A program made the translations under genes and the position numbers. Below, one piece after another: positions 27,789 to 36,188 of a stretch of DNA of 64,000 nt; position 1 is the stretch's first letter, and every line of letters begins with the position of its first letter. Source of the DNA: Mariprofundus aestuarium (GTDB lineage Bacteria > Pseudomonadota > Zetaproteobacteria > Mariprofundales > Mariprofundaceae). Below the pieces are notes generated by a model, which was not told the origin of the DNA, did no database searches, and was given only the letters and a program-made list of their open reading frames with translations. The stretch lies in contig NZ_CP018799.1 in the NCBI RefSeq assembly GCF_002795805.1, forward strand, positions 1,047,001-1,111,000. The letters run 5' to 3'.

Positions 27789-28355
27789 TTACCAGCCGCA
27801 ATCTTCAGGGGAGACGTTGTAACGCTTGAAGACGACCTCATCCCAGGCATCTATTGCCAGCAGCAATCCCTCTGCTGCCTGACGGATGGCACCGCGTCCC
27901 CCCGGATGATCTGAAATCCAGTCGACATGGTTAAGCACCGACAGATGCGCATCGGCAGGTGCCAAACTCAGGCCGCATGCGTACATCGGTGGCAGGTCGA
28001 TGACATCGTCACCCATCATGGCGCATTGCGAAGCCGGGATGCCGGACTCATGTTCCAGCCTTGCCAGTCCCTCAGCCTTATTCAGACATTTCTGAATCAC
28101 ATATTCGATGCCCAGGTCGGTTGCGCGCTGTTCAACAACGGGAGAGATGCGTCCGGTAATAATGGCAACCTGTATGCCTGCCCGCTGTATCATCTTGATA
28201 CCATGGCCATCACGCACGTTGAATGCCTTATGTTCATCACCATTTTTGTCCATGATGATGGAACCATCGGTAAAAACACCATCGACATCGAGAATCAGCA
28301 TGCGGATATCAGCCGCTTTATCTAAAGGGAAATCAAATCCTTTTTTCTGGCTCAT
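27789..28355 (-). CDS. kdsC: KDO-8-phosphate phosphatase
   Basis: 188-aa HAD-superfamily phosphatase releasing phosphate from 3-deoxy-D-manno-octulosonate 8-phosphate. The nucleophile motif is LILDVDGVFTDG, followed by NVRDGHGIK, IITGR (motif II), LNKAEGL and MMGDDVIDLP (motif III/IV). There is no cap domain, as in KdsC tetramers. The ATG overlaps the kdsD stop (TGATG). Confidence 0.95.
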   Translation of the reverse strand: MSQKKGFDFPLDKAADIRMLILDVDGVFTDGSIIMDKNGDEHKAFNVRDGHGIKMIQRAGIQVAIITGRISPVVEQRATDLGIEYVIQKCLNKAEGLARLEHESGIPASQCAMMGDDVIDLPPMYACGLSLAPADAHLSVLNHVDWISDHPGGRGAIRQAAEGLLLAIDAWDEVVFKRYNVSPEDCGW

Positions 28356-29332
28356 CAGATGCCTCCATGGAGAATATCATGCATGTGTACGATGCCGACA
28401 ACCTTCTCTTCATTTTCCGCACAGACGAAGAGCACCATGATCTTACGCTCTTCCATCAGGTGCAGTGCTTCACTGGCCAGCTTGCCAGCATCAATCTTCA
28501 TCGGGTTCCTGTGCATCAGTTCACGCACCGGCGCATCAAGGTCCATATGGCCGGACTCCAGAATACGACGCAGGTCACCATCGGTGAGGCAACCGGTCAT
28601 GTTGCCATTCTCATTGATACCGGTAATACCGAGCCTGTGCCTGCTCATCTCCATAATGGCATCACGAAGTTTGGCATCGTGAGCAACCATCGGCAGGGCA
28701 TCGCCTTGATGCATGACATCGGCCACACGCAGCAGTTTTTTGCCGAGGCTTCCGGCTGGATGCACACGGGCAAAGTCCTCTTCTTTAAAGCCGCGCTGAT
28801 TCAGGATGACCACTGCAAGCGCATCGCCCAGTGCCAGAGTTGCAGTGGTGGAAGCGGTAGGGGCAAGGTTCAGTGGACATGCTTCGAGGGTGACAGGGAT
28901 ATGCAGTACTATATCGGCATGTTGTGCCAGCGTTGACTGCTTGTTGCCGGTAATGGCGATTACTTTTGCGCCGCGCCGTTTGATCTCCGGAAGCAGGCCG
29001 CACACCTCCCGGGTTTCGCCACTGTGAGAAAGGGCTAGAACTGCATCGGAGCCGGTAATCATGCCAAGGTCACCATGCTGCGCTTCAGCGGCATGCACGA
29101 AGAAAGCCGGAGTGCCTGTCGAGGCAAACGTGGCGGCAATCTTTTTGGCAATGATGCCCGATTTTCCCATGCCGACGACAACAAGCCGCCCTTCAATATC
29201 TAGGACTGTTTCAACGGCCTGTGTAAAGCTTTCATCGAGCGCATCCCTCTGTGCTTTCAGTGCATCAATTTCGATGTTGAGTACTTCGGTGGCTTTCTCA
29301 AGCCACTTTTTCTGTCTTTCAATTATTGTCAT
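28355..29332 (-). CDS. kdsD: arabinose-5-phosphate isomerase
   Basis: 325-aa enzyme converting ribulose 5-phosphate to arabinose 5-phosphate for KDO synthesis. A SIS domain (about residues 35-170) has VVGMGKSGIIAKKIAATFASTGTPAFFVH in separate conserved blocks, AEAQHGDLGM, and the SHSGET phosphosugar loop. Two CBS domains (about 205-325) follow. The stop of the preceding M23 peptidase gene is 1 nt before its ATG. Confidence 0.95.
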   Translation of the reverse strand: MTIIERQKKWLEKATEVLNIEIDALKAQRDALDESFTQAVETVLDIEGRLVVVGMGKSGIIAKKIAATFASTGTPAFFVHAAEAQHGDLGMITGSDAVLALSHSGETREVCGLLPEIKRRGAKVIAITGNKQSTLAQHADIVLHIPVTLEACPLNLAPTASTTATLALGDALAVVILNQRGFKEEDFARVHPAGSLGKKLLRVADVMHQGDALPMVAHDAKLRDAIMEMSRHRLGITGINENGNMTGCLTDGDLRRILESGHMDLDAPVRELMHRNPMKIDAGKLASEALHLMEERKIMVLFVCAENEEKVVGIVHMHDILHGGI

Positions 29333-29333
29333 A

Positions 29334-30854
29334 TTAGCCCCAGACTAGCGGTGCAGAATTTTCTTTCAGACGACCCAGAAGCGGGGCGGTTTGGGTCTGG
29401 AAACGCTGCTTCTCTGTAGTTGCCACCGGCTGCGCCGGAGGGTGTTTTACTGTCAGTGGATTCACCGCGCGGCCACGGGAGCGGAACTCGAAGTGCAGGT
29501 GCGGCCCTGTTGCCAGACCGGACATGCCGACATAACCGATGATTGCACCCTGACGTACCTTCATGCCTTTCTTAATACCTTTAGCGTAGCTGCGCATATG
29601 TGCATAGGCACTGGTGTGATTGCGGTTATTGTGGCGTATCGAGATAAAACGGCCATAGCCGTTTTTCCAGCCGACAAAGGTGATGAAACCGTCGCCAATG
29701 GCATGGATCGGGGTGCCGCTCGGGGAGGCGTAATCGACACCGCGATGGGCGCGGGTGTAACCGAGTACGGGATGTTTGCGTTTAGTTTTAAAGGTTGAAG
29801 AGATACGGGAAAACTTCACGGGCGCTTTCAGGTAAGCCTTGCGCATGCTTTTGCCTTCAGGCGTGAAATAGTCGACCTTGCCTTCGGCCTGTTCATAACG
29901 AACGGCCTGGTACTTCTCCCCCCGGTTGATAAATTCAGCTGCCAGAATACTGCTCTCCAGCATTCTCCCCGCATCGTTATAGCGCTCTTCGTAAACCAGT
30001 TGGTAGCTATCACCGGCACGCAGGTCACGGGCAAAATCGATATCCCAAGCAAAGATATCAACAAGATTCATTGTGGTGCGCTGATCCAAGCCAGCTCGTT
30101 CAGCAGAGGCAAAGAGGCTGTCCTGAATGGTGCCGAAGGCGACCCGCTGGCGGGAATAGACTTTGCGCTCATCCAGCGTGGCCTGCCACTCATCGGCTCC
30201 ATTCTGTTTCTGCAGGTGCAGCCGTTTTGCGCCATCGATATTGTAGAATATGGAAGTGCCGCCGCCGCTGTCGATACGGGTGAAGCTCTGGCCAACCCTG
30301 ATGTTTCTGAGCTTGTAGATCGCATTGGCTTTGGTGATCAGGGCATGACTGGTCGAGTAGTCAAAGCCGAGATTGACCAGTGCCGAGATGGCATTGTCGC
30401 CTGCCTTAACGGTAGTAGTAGTGGTTCTGGTTTGTTCTCCTGCCTCCAGATCTACCTGCGGTGAAATCCACTCCTCCTGAGGAAGGGAGACGCTGGCATC
30501 AACATCACGGCCACCACCACTTACAAAGAGCATGATGGCAATAAAGCCGATGGCTGTACCTACCAATGGGAACCAGCCGGGGGCTGGGATGCGCGGCAAG
30601 CTGGAGCCTGTCGAAATTCCGCTTTGAGAGGGAAGCTTTGGTGCTTTCAGTGAAAGCGAGAACTTTGGCATGCGAGGCATCGAGAAGCGCTTGAAGCGAC
30701 CTCTAGCTCTTTTTTTTCGACGACGATTCGAACCGGCTGGTTGGCCCGGTGAAACCTGATCAGAAAAATCATGTTTAAACGCGTTCGGCAAAGAGTACTC
30801 CTGATTGCTGCATCTTAAGTCTGGTGCATTGCTTGTCAAAGCTTCCGAGGGCAT
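29334..30854 (-). CDS. membrane-anchored M23 peptidoglycan endopeptidase
   Basis: 506-aa protein. A long Arg/Lys-rich N-terminus is followed by one TM (about residues 92-112), an OapA/LysM-like region (about 138-195, VKAGDNAISALVNLGF), a linker domain, and the LytM/M23 domain (about 355-470). The zinc motifs HRGVD and HLHFEF are both intact, so it should be an active MepM/YebA-type murein hydrolase. It heads the minus-strand run into kdsD and the lpt genes, linking wall opening to LPS assembly. It is divergent from yajQ with 47 bp between. Confidence 0.92.
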   Translation of the reverse strand: MPSEALTSNAPDLRCSNQEYSLPNAFKHDFSDQVSPGQPAGSNRRRKKRARGRFKRFSMPRMPKFSLSLKAPKLPSQSGISTGSSLPRIPAPGWFPLVGTAIGFIAIMLFVSGGGRDVDASVSLPQEEWISPQVDLEAGEQTRTTTTTVKAGDNAISALVNLGFDYSTSHALITKANAIYKLRNIRVGQSFTRIDSGGGTSIFYNIDGAKRLHLQKQNGADEWQATLDERKVYSRQRVAFGTIQDSLFASAERAGLDQRTTMNLVDIFAWDIDFARDLRAGDSYQLVYEERYNDAGRMLESSILAAEFINRGEKYQAVRYEQAEGKVDYFTPEGKSMRKAYLKAPVKFSRISSTFKTKRKHPVLGYTRAHRGVDYASPSGTPIHAIGDGFITFVGWKNGYGRFISIRHNNRNHTSAYAHMRSYAKGIKKGMKVRQGAIIGYVGMSGLATGPHLHFEFRSRGRAVNPLTVKHPPAQPVATTEKQRFQTQTAPLLGRLKENSAPLVWG

Positions 30855-30901
30855 ATTTTGGCATCAGGGATACTATTTAAAGACCAATTGATGGAGTAAA
30901 C

Positions 30902-31387
30902 ATGCCAAGTTTCGATGTTGTTAGTGAAACCGATATGCAGGAGATGACCAATGCGGTGAATCAGGTAATCAAGGAGATTACCACTCGCTATGACTTTAAG
31001 GGGTCCAAGGCCAGTATAGAGTTGGGTGAAAAAGGCATCACCGTTGTTGGCGATGATATCAACAAACTCAATACCGTGACCGAGCTTCTGCGTGCCAAAC
31101 TTGTGCGTCGCAATCTTGACCCAAAGTGCCTGGAGTATGGTGACCCGCAGGATGCCAGTGGTGGTTGCAAGCGTCAGGAGATCACCATCAAGCAGGGGAT
31201 GAGCACTGAACTCTCTAAAAAGATTGTGAAGAAGATCAAGGATGAGAAGATGAAGGTGCAGGCCGCTATTCAGGGCGATCAGCTGCGCGTGACTGGCAAG
31301 AAGCGCGATGATCTGCAGGCAGTCATGGCCCTTATTAAAGGCATGGAGAGCGACCGTCCACTCTCATTCACCAACTTCAGGGATTAG
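30902..31387 (+). CDS. yajQ: YajQ-family nucleotide-binding protein
   Basis: 161-aa DUF520 protein, full length. It starts MPSFDVVSETDMQEM and contains the conserved RYDFKGSKA and EITIKQGMSTELSKKIVKKIKD blocks. YajQ proteins bind nucleotides, and one member (XC_3703 of Xanthomonas) binds c-di-GMP and acts with a transcription factor. Cytoplasmic. Given the many cyclic-dinucleotide proteins nearby, a c-di-GMP effector role is plausible but not shown. Confidence 0.94.
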   Translation: MPSFDVVSETDMQEMTNAVNQVIKEITTRYDFKGSKASIELGEKGITVVGDDINKLNTVTELLRAKLVRRNLDPKCLEYGDPQDASGGCKRQEITIKQGMSTELSKKIVKKIKDEKMKVQAAIQGDQLRVTGKKRDDLQAVMALIKGMESDRPLSFTNFRD

Positions 31388-31390
31388 CAG

Positions 31391-32518
31391 TTGAATATCG
31401 ACGCGGAGTTTCCGCTCGATGCTGATTTGGTCTATTTCAATCATGCGGCTGTCGGCGTCTGGCCAAGACGCACGGCTGATGCGATTAAAGCCTATGCAGA
31501 TGAGAATGTGCGCAGGGGCGCAGCGGGTTACCTTGAGTGGCTGAAGGTTGAGGCAGAGCTTCGCGGGCGCTTGCAGCGGTTGGTGAATGCCGCTTCGAGT
31601 GATGACATCGCGCTCTGCAAAAACACCTCGGAGGCGCTTTCACTGGTCGCTTACGGACTGGAATGTCAGGCCGGGGATAATGTGGTTTCGAGTAATCAGG
31701 AGTTCCCCTCCAATCGTATCGTCTGGGAATCCCTGCATGAGCAGGGTGTTGAGCTGCGCCAGGCTGATATTTCAGGGGATGATCCGGAAGCGGCGTTAAT
31801 GGCTCGTTGTGATGAGCATACGCGCCTGCTCACCATCAGCTCGGTGCAGTATGGCACGGGCTTGCGCATGGATCTGAAGCGGCTCGGGCAGTTCTGCCAT
31901 GATCATGGCATTCTCTTCTGTGTGGATGCCATCCAGAGCCTTGGAGCACTGCAGTTTGATGCTCAGGCCTGCCATGCTGATTTCGTGGTGGCTGATGGCC
32001 ATAAATGGATGCTGGGGCCGGAAGGGTTGGCACTTTTCTACTCAAAAGCAGAGGCGCGGGATCAACTCAAGCTATCTCAATTTGGCTGGCGTATGGTGCG
32101 GCGAGCGGGGGAGTTCGACGCTATCGACTGGACCCCGGCTCAATCAGCCCGTCGCTTTGAACCGGGCAGCCCCAATATGCTCGGCATCTATGCACTCAAT
32201 GCCTCTCTCTCGCTGCTGCAGGAGGTCGGGATGGATCGGGTTGAGGTAGAGGTTCTTACAAGGTCAGAAACATTGATCGATTGGGTTCACAGCAGGGGTG
32301 AACTGGAACTGATTACCCCTGAACAACCCGGTCGCCACGGTGGCATTGTCACATTTCGTGTTCGCTCTCTGGATAACGATGGCCATGCTGATCTCTACCG
32401 CAGGCTGATGGCCGCAGGCCTGATCTGTGCGCACCGCGCTGGCGGCATCCGTTTTTCTCCCCATTTCTACTCTGATTTGAGCCGTTTTGAACTGCTATGG
32501 GATCGTATCTCAGCTTAG
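31391..32518 (+). CDS. class V aminotransferase (cysteine desulfurase-like)
   Basis: 375-aa PLP enzyme beginning at TTG 31391, 3 nt after the yajQ stop. Conserved features are NHAAVGVWPRRT at the N-terminus, CKNTSEALSLVAYG, the VDAIQSLGAL segment with the PLP-binding Asp, and DGHKWMLGPEGLALFY with the Schiff-base lysine. A catalytic cysteine loop typical of SufS/IscS (SACS or RxGHHC) is not obvious, so it may be an aminotransferase or lyase rather than a desulfurase. The substrate is unknown. Confidence 0.88.
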   Translation: MNIDAEFPLDADLVYFNHAAVGVWPRRTADAIKAYADENVRRGAAGYLEWLKVEAELRGRLQRLVNAASSDDIALCKNTSEALSLVAYGLECQAGDNVVSSNQEFPSNRIVWESLHEQGVELRQADISGDDPEAALMARCDEHTRLLTISSVQYGTGLRMDLKRLGQFCHDHGILFCVDAIQSLGALQFDAQACHADFVVADGHKWMLGPEGLALFYSKAEARDQLKLSQFGWRMVRRAGEFDAIDWTPAQSARRFEPGSPNMLGIYALNASLSLLQEVGMDRVEVEVLTRSETLIDWVHSRGELELITPEQPGRHGGIVTFRVRSLDNDGHADLYRRLMAAGLICAHRAGGIRFSPHFYSDLSRFELLWDRISA

Positions 32519-32562
32519 TCTCGCAGAACGATCAGGAATCGCGTTTTTTCTAAGGGAAATCA

Positions 32563-32591
32563 ATGCAAGCCTTGCTTTATTAGGCTATAAT
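32563..32591 (+). promoter_or_regulatory. candidate sigma70 promoter for the corrinoid operon
   Basis: A consensus -10 TATAAT lies at 32586-32591. ATGCAA, 17 nt upstream, is a weak -35. It is in the 139-bp gap between the aminotransferase gene and the corrinoid protein gene, the only gap of this size before a long run of closely packed genes. This suggests the corrinoid/signalling genes have their own transcript start. Confidence 0.45.
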
Positions 32592-32657
32592 CAATCTAGA
32601 TATGTACAAAATTCGGGATTGAATCTGAATACCCCGCCTTACGGAGGTCTCAGGGTC

Positions 32658-33290
32658 ATGGAAGTGAGTCTCAAGTTTGAGAAAGCGTTGGCGGATATGG
32701 ACCGGGTAAGGGCCCGGGAAATCATCTTAGCCGGTGCGGATGAGGAGGGGACACTGGCGTGTGTCTCCAATATAGTAATACCAGCCCTTGAGAAGATCGG
32801 TCTGGGCTGGGAATCAGGCAGGTATGCCCTTGCACAGGTCTATATGAGCGGCACGATCTGCGAAGAGCTCGTGGATGAAATTCTTCCGCCGGCCGACCCC
32901 AACCGTATCAAGCAGCCCAATATGGGTATTGTCGTGCTTGAGGATTTTCATGTGTTAGGTGAGAGAATCGTCTACTCGATACTTCGGGCCAGCGGTTATG
33001 AGCTGCAGGATTTCGGACACGGCCTGCATGTTGATGAGGTGATTGAAAAGGTCAAAGAGCACGGTACGAAAATCCTGCTGGTGTCGGTGTTGATGCTGCG
33101 CTCAGCCCTTCTGGTTGGCGATCTGGTCAAGCGGCTGAAGGAGGAGGGGCTCGATGTGAAGGTAGTCGTGGGCGGTGCACCGTTTCGCTTTGATCACAAC
33201 CTCTGGAAGGAGGTTGGGGCTGATGCCACAGGCAAGGATGGCATGGAGGCCCGGGATATTATTTCCGGAATGTTAGGGGGTGTGTCATGA
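32658..33290 (+). CDS. corrinoid (B12)-binding protein
   Basis: 210-aa MtaC/MetH-type corrinoid protein. A helical cap (residues 8-77) is followed by a Rossmann B12-binding domain. The base-off/His-on motif DxHxxG is present as D96-F-H98-V-L-G101, followed by SVLM and GGAPFR, which complete the corrinoid site. The ATG at 32658 (GGAGG 10 nt upstream) fits the family start. The open frame extends upstream but would run back into the aminotransferase gene. It overlaps the next gene as ATGA. It probably carries a methyl-corrinoid for, or sensed by, the downstream proteins. Confidence 0.9.
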   Translation: MEVSLKFEKALADMDRVRAREIILAGADEEGTLACVSNIVIPALEKIGLGWESGRYALAQVYMSGTICEELVDEILPPADPNRIKQPNMGIVVLEDFHVLGERIVYSILRASGYELQDFGHGLHVDEVIEKVKEHGTKILLVSVLMLRSALLVGDLVKRLKEEGLDVKVVVGGAPFRFDHNLWKEVGADATGKDGMEARDIISGMLGGVS

Positions 33291-34330
33291 ATGGTGAATC
33301 AATGACCTCACTACAGCGCGTACTGACCACGCTCGGCCATCAGGAGCCGGACCGGGTGCCGTTTTTCCTGCTGCTGACGATGCATGGCGCCAGAGAGATG
33401 GGACTATCCATCGAGGAGTATTTCTCCAAGGCTGAGCATGTTGTCGAGGGGCAGCTGAAACTTCGGGCCAAATACCGGGATGACTGCATCTACAGCTTCT
33501 TCTACGCTCCGATCGAGGTGGAGGCATGGGGCGGTGAAGTGATCTATTTCGAGGATGGCCCTCCCAACTCGGGCCGACCTTTTATCCAAGATCCGCGACA
33601 GATTACGGATTTGGCGGTGCCGGATATTCATGACATGGCCTGCCTCGCCAAGGTGTTGAAGGCGACCCGGATGATCAAGGCTGAAATCCAGGATGAGGCG
33701 CCGATTATCGGGGTGGTGATGTCACCTTTCTCCCTGCCGGTCATGCAGATGGGTTTTCCCGCTTATATCAGGCTGATGTATGAGAACAGGCCGCTCTTTG
33801 AGAAGTTGATGCAGGTGAACGAGGAGTTCTGTGTTGCATGGGCAAATGCCCAGCTTGAGGCGGGGGCGACTGCGATCTGTTATTTCGACCCGGTTGCATC
33901 TACGACGGTTACCAATCGAGAGATGTATCTTGAAACCGGCTTCAAGGTGGCCCAGCGCACGATTGCCCGCATCAACGGGCCAACAGCGACCCACATGGCC
34001 TCCGGGTGTTGCCTGCCGATTGTTGATGATATTGCTCAGACCGGCACTGCAGTGGTTGGCACCAGCGTCATGGAGGATCTCGCCACCATGAAGGATGCCT
34101 GCAGAGGGAAGCTTACGATACTCGGCAACATGAATGCGATTGAGATGCGTAACTGGACACCATCGCAGGCGGAGGCGGTGGTTAAGGATGCAATTGCCAA
34201 GGCTGGTTCTGGCGGTGGTTTCATTCTTTCGGACAACCACGGTGAAATTCCCTGGCAGGTGCCCGATGAGGTGCTGCTCAATATCTCCGATGCAGTGCGT
34301 GAATGGGGCAAGTACCCACTGAAAATGTGA
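33287..34330 (+). CDS. UroD/MtaA-family protein lacking usual zinc ligands
   Basis: 347-aa TIM-barrel protein of the uroporphyrinogen decarboxylase / methylcobamide:CoM methyltransferase superfamily (LxHQEPDRVPF start, central GATAICYFDP, C-terminal VLGTSVMED-like and ILGNMNA strands). In MtaA-type methyltransferases zinc is held by His-x-Cys and a later Cys. Here the first site reads H236-M-A-S-G-C241-C242. The later Cys is replaced in the segment SDNHGEIPWQVP (N317-H318). Methyl transfer to a thiol is therefore doubtful, or the metal site is altered. It is coupled by overlap to the corrinoid protein upstream and precedes a DUF1638-like kinase. Confidence 0.88.
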   Translation: MNGESMTSLQRVLTTLGHQEPDRVPFFLLLTMHGAREMGLSIEEYFSKAEHVVEGQLKLRAKYRDDCIYSFFYAPIEVEAWGGEVIYFEDGPPNSGRPFIQDPRQITDLAVPDIHDMACLAKVLKATRMIKAEIQDEAPIIGVVMSPFSLPVMQMGFPAYIRLMYENRPLFEKLMQVNEEFCVAWANAQLEAGATAICYFDPVASTTVTNREMYLETGFKVAQRTIARINGPTATHMASGCCLPIVDDIAQTGTAVVGTSVMEDLATMKDACRGKLTILGNMNAIEMRNWTPSQAEAVVKDAIAKAGSGGGFILSDNHGEIPWQVPDEVLLNISDAVREWGKYPLKM

Positions 34331-34331
34331 T

Positions 34332-34337
34332 GGGAGG
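34332..34337 (+). promoter_or_regulatory. strong RBS supporting an ATT start
   Basis: GGGAGG lies 5 nt before ATT at 34343 and just after the stop of the UroD-family gene (34328-34330). The kinase frame is open from this stop onward but holds no ATG, GTG or TTG until 34508. The position of the Shine-Dalgarno sequence is what points to ATT as the initiator. Confidence 0.5.
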
Positions 34338-34342
34338 TTGTC

Positions 34343-36184
34343 ATTAAATTATTTGTCTGCAGCTACTTCAGGACCGAGACTGAACAGGCGCTCAAGCTTG
34401 CCGGTATTGATGGTGAGGTCGTTGGTTTTCCCGCCCAGTGCGGGCGTCCACCGACAGATTGGAACAGACTTATCTCCGACAGTGGTAATGCTGATGAGCC
34501 ATCTCTTGTGTTGGGGGGCTGCTGCACCACCAACCTCGATCCGCTGCAGTGGCCGGATCGAACCATCAAGGTTCATCACGTTGAGCAGTGCTTCTACCTC
34601 TTTATGCAACCACAACTGGTCAATCACTATATGGCGAAAAGTTATCACCTTATCACTCCGGGTTGGCTCTCCGGCTGGAAAAACCAGATCGAGCATGTGA
34701 TGGGCTTCGATCAGCAAAGTGCCAGGCGTTTTTTCCAGGAGACAGCAAAGCGGCTGCTTCTGGTAGATACCGGCACCGACGCAGGGAGTGCTGGCAGGTT
34801 TGCTGATATGGCCGAGTATCTGGATATCCCATCGGAGCGGATTGAAGTGGGACTGGATTATTACAGCCATCTTCTCAAGCGGTTAAGCAGTGATCTTTCG
34901 ACCGAGGATGCCCATAAGAGACTGGATGAGGCACTCCAGCAGCAGGCAGAGTATGCGATGGTGGCCGACCTGCTCGGCAGGCTTACCGACCAGAAGAGCG
35001 AGTATGATATCACCCATGCCTTGATTACTACCTTCCAGATGCTTCTGGCACCAAAGCAGTGCTCCTATATCCCATGGGAGGATAACGGTTTTGGCCAGCC
35101 CCTCAGTTCAGAGCCGGATCATGCCACTGCAGCACAGGCATCAATTGATCCTGCTGGCGGCGATTTTGGCTGGATTGATGAAGATGGTTTCTGGGTAAGG
35201 ATCAGCAGTTCAGATGAGACCTTCGGTTTTATCGCGATTGAGAAGATCGCTTTTCCTCAGCATCGGAGCCGCTATCTCAATATGGCGCTCTTGATCCGTA
35301 ACGTGGCAGCGCTGGCGATCAACCATGCCCGTGATTTCCAGACAATATCCGATCTCTCGCACGATTCAGGTAAGGGCGAGGTGGCCCGTGAGGTGATCCA
35401 CAATGCCGGCAATGTGCTTAACAGCATCAATATCTCCGTACAGCAGCTGCAGTCGCAGCTTGAGAAAACCTCGGTCAGAAGCCTGCCTGCTATCGTGGCG
35501 CTGATGCAGGAGCAGGGGGAGAAGCTTGGTGAGTTCATCACCTCGGATCCAAAAGGCAAACAGATACCGGCCTATTTCGAGCAGCTTGCCCAAGCTGTGG
35601 CGGGCGAACAGCAGCAGTGGCGGGATGATCTCATGCAGATGGCCGAACATGTCGAACATGTGAGGGCCATCATTCAGTCACAAAGCGGTTCGCTGGAGAG
35701 TAACGAGGTCAAAGAGACGATCAGCCCGGCGAAACTCCTGAATCGCTCTCTCGGTCATTTTACCGAACGTATTGAAGAGCTTAAAATCGACCTGCAACGG
35801 AAAACAGGCACTGTTCCCACCTGTGCACTGCAGAAACACAAGGTGATGCAGGTGCTGGAGAACCTGTTGAAGAATGCGATTGAAGCGCTTGCTTTGGTTG
35901 GTGATCGACCTCGAAGGATTGAACTGAAAATAGAAATGGTTGGAAATGACCGATTCTGTTTTGAGATCTGCGACAACGGCCCCGGCATCAGCGGGGAGCT
36001 GAAAGAGAAGGTCTTCTCACACGGCTTCTCCACCAAGGAGGGCCACTCGGGGTTTGGGCTGCACAGCGCAGCTAATCTTGCCGTTGAGATGGGTGGCCGG
36101 TTAATCCTTTCCCATAGTGAAGATGGGAAGGGAGTCTGTTTTAGGCTTGAGTTGCCGATGGTGACAAATCATGCCGTGGAGTAG
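34343..36184 (+). CDS. DUF1638-like/histidine kinase fusion, putative ATT start
   Basis: 613-aa protein if read from ATT at 34343, or 558 aa from GTG 34508. The N-terminal 170 residues (KLFVCSYFRTETEQAL, FPAQCGRPP, LVLGGCCTTN, HHVEQCFYLF, ITPGWLSGW) resemble DUF1638, a family found beside corrinoid methyltransferases. A GAF-like middle (about 230-335) and a kinase core follow: H-box VIHNAGNVLNSIN with H353, N-box ENLLKNAIEAL, G1 DNGPGIS, G2 GHSGFGLHSAA. The GTG start would delete the first beta-strands and a conserved-looking Cys, so the longer form is favoured. No TM. Inferred role: reads the state of the corrinoid/UroD pair and phosphorylates the regulators downstream. Confidence 0.8.
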   Translation: MKLFVCSYFRTETEQALKLAGIDGEVVGFPAQCGRPPTDWNRLISDSGNADEPSLVLGGCCTTNLDPLQWPDRTIKVHHVEQCFYLFMQPQLVNHYMAKSYHLITPGWLSGWKNQIEHVMGFDQQSARRFFQETAKRLLLVDTGTDAGSAGRFADMAEYLDIPSERIEVGLDYYSHLLKRLSSDLSTEDAHKRLDEALQQQAEYAMVADLLGRLTDQKSEYDITHALITTFQMLLAPKQCSYIPWEDNGFGQPLSSEPDHATAAQASIDPAGGDFGWIDEDGFWVRISSSDETFGFIAIEKIAFPQHRSRYLNMALLIRNVAALAINHARDFQTISDLSHDSGKGEVAREVIHNAGNVLNSINISVQQLQSQLEKTSVRSLPAIVALMQEQGEKLGEFITSDPKGKQIPAYFEQLAQAVAGEQQQWRDDLMQMAEHVEHVRAIIQSQSGSLESNEVKETISPAKLLNRSLGHFTERIEELKIDLQRKTGTVPTCALQKHKVMQVLENLLKNAIEALALVGDRPRRIELKIEMVGNDRFCFEICDNGPGISGELKEKVFSHGFSTKEGHSGFGLHSAANLAVEMGGRLILSHSEDGKGVCFRLELPMVTNHAVE

Positions 36185-36188
36185 CGAT

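Noticed and set aside
34338-34700. Alternative 120-aa ORF at the DUF1638-kinase start
   Set aside because: It begins at TTG right after the RBS but in a different frame, with low-complexity Ser/Arg composition; the kinase frame carries the conserved motifs.
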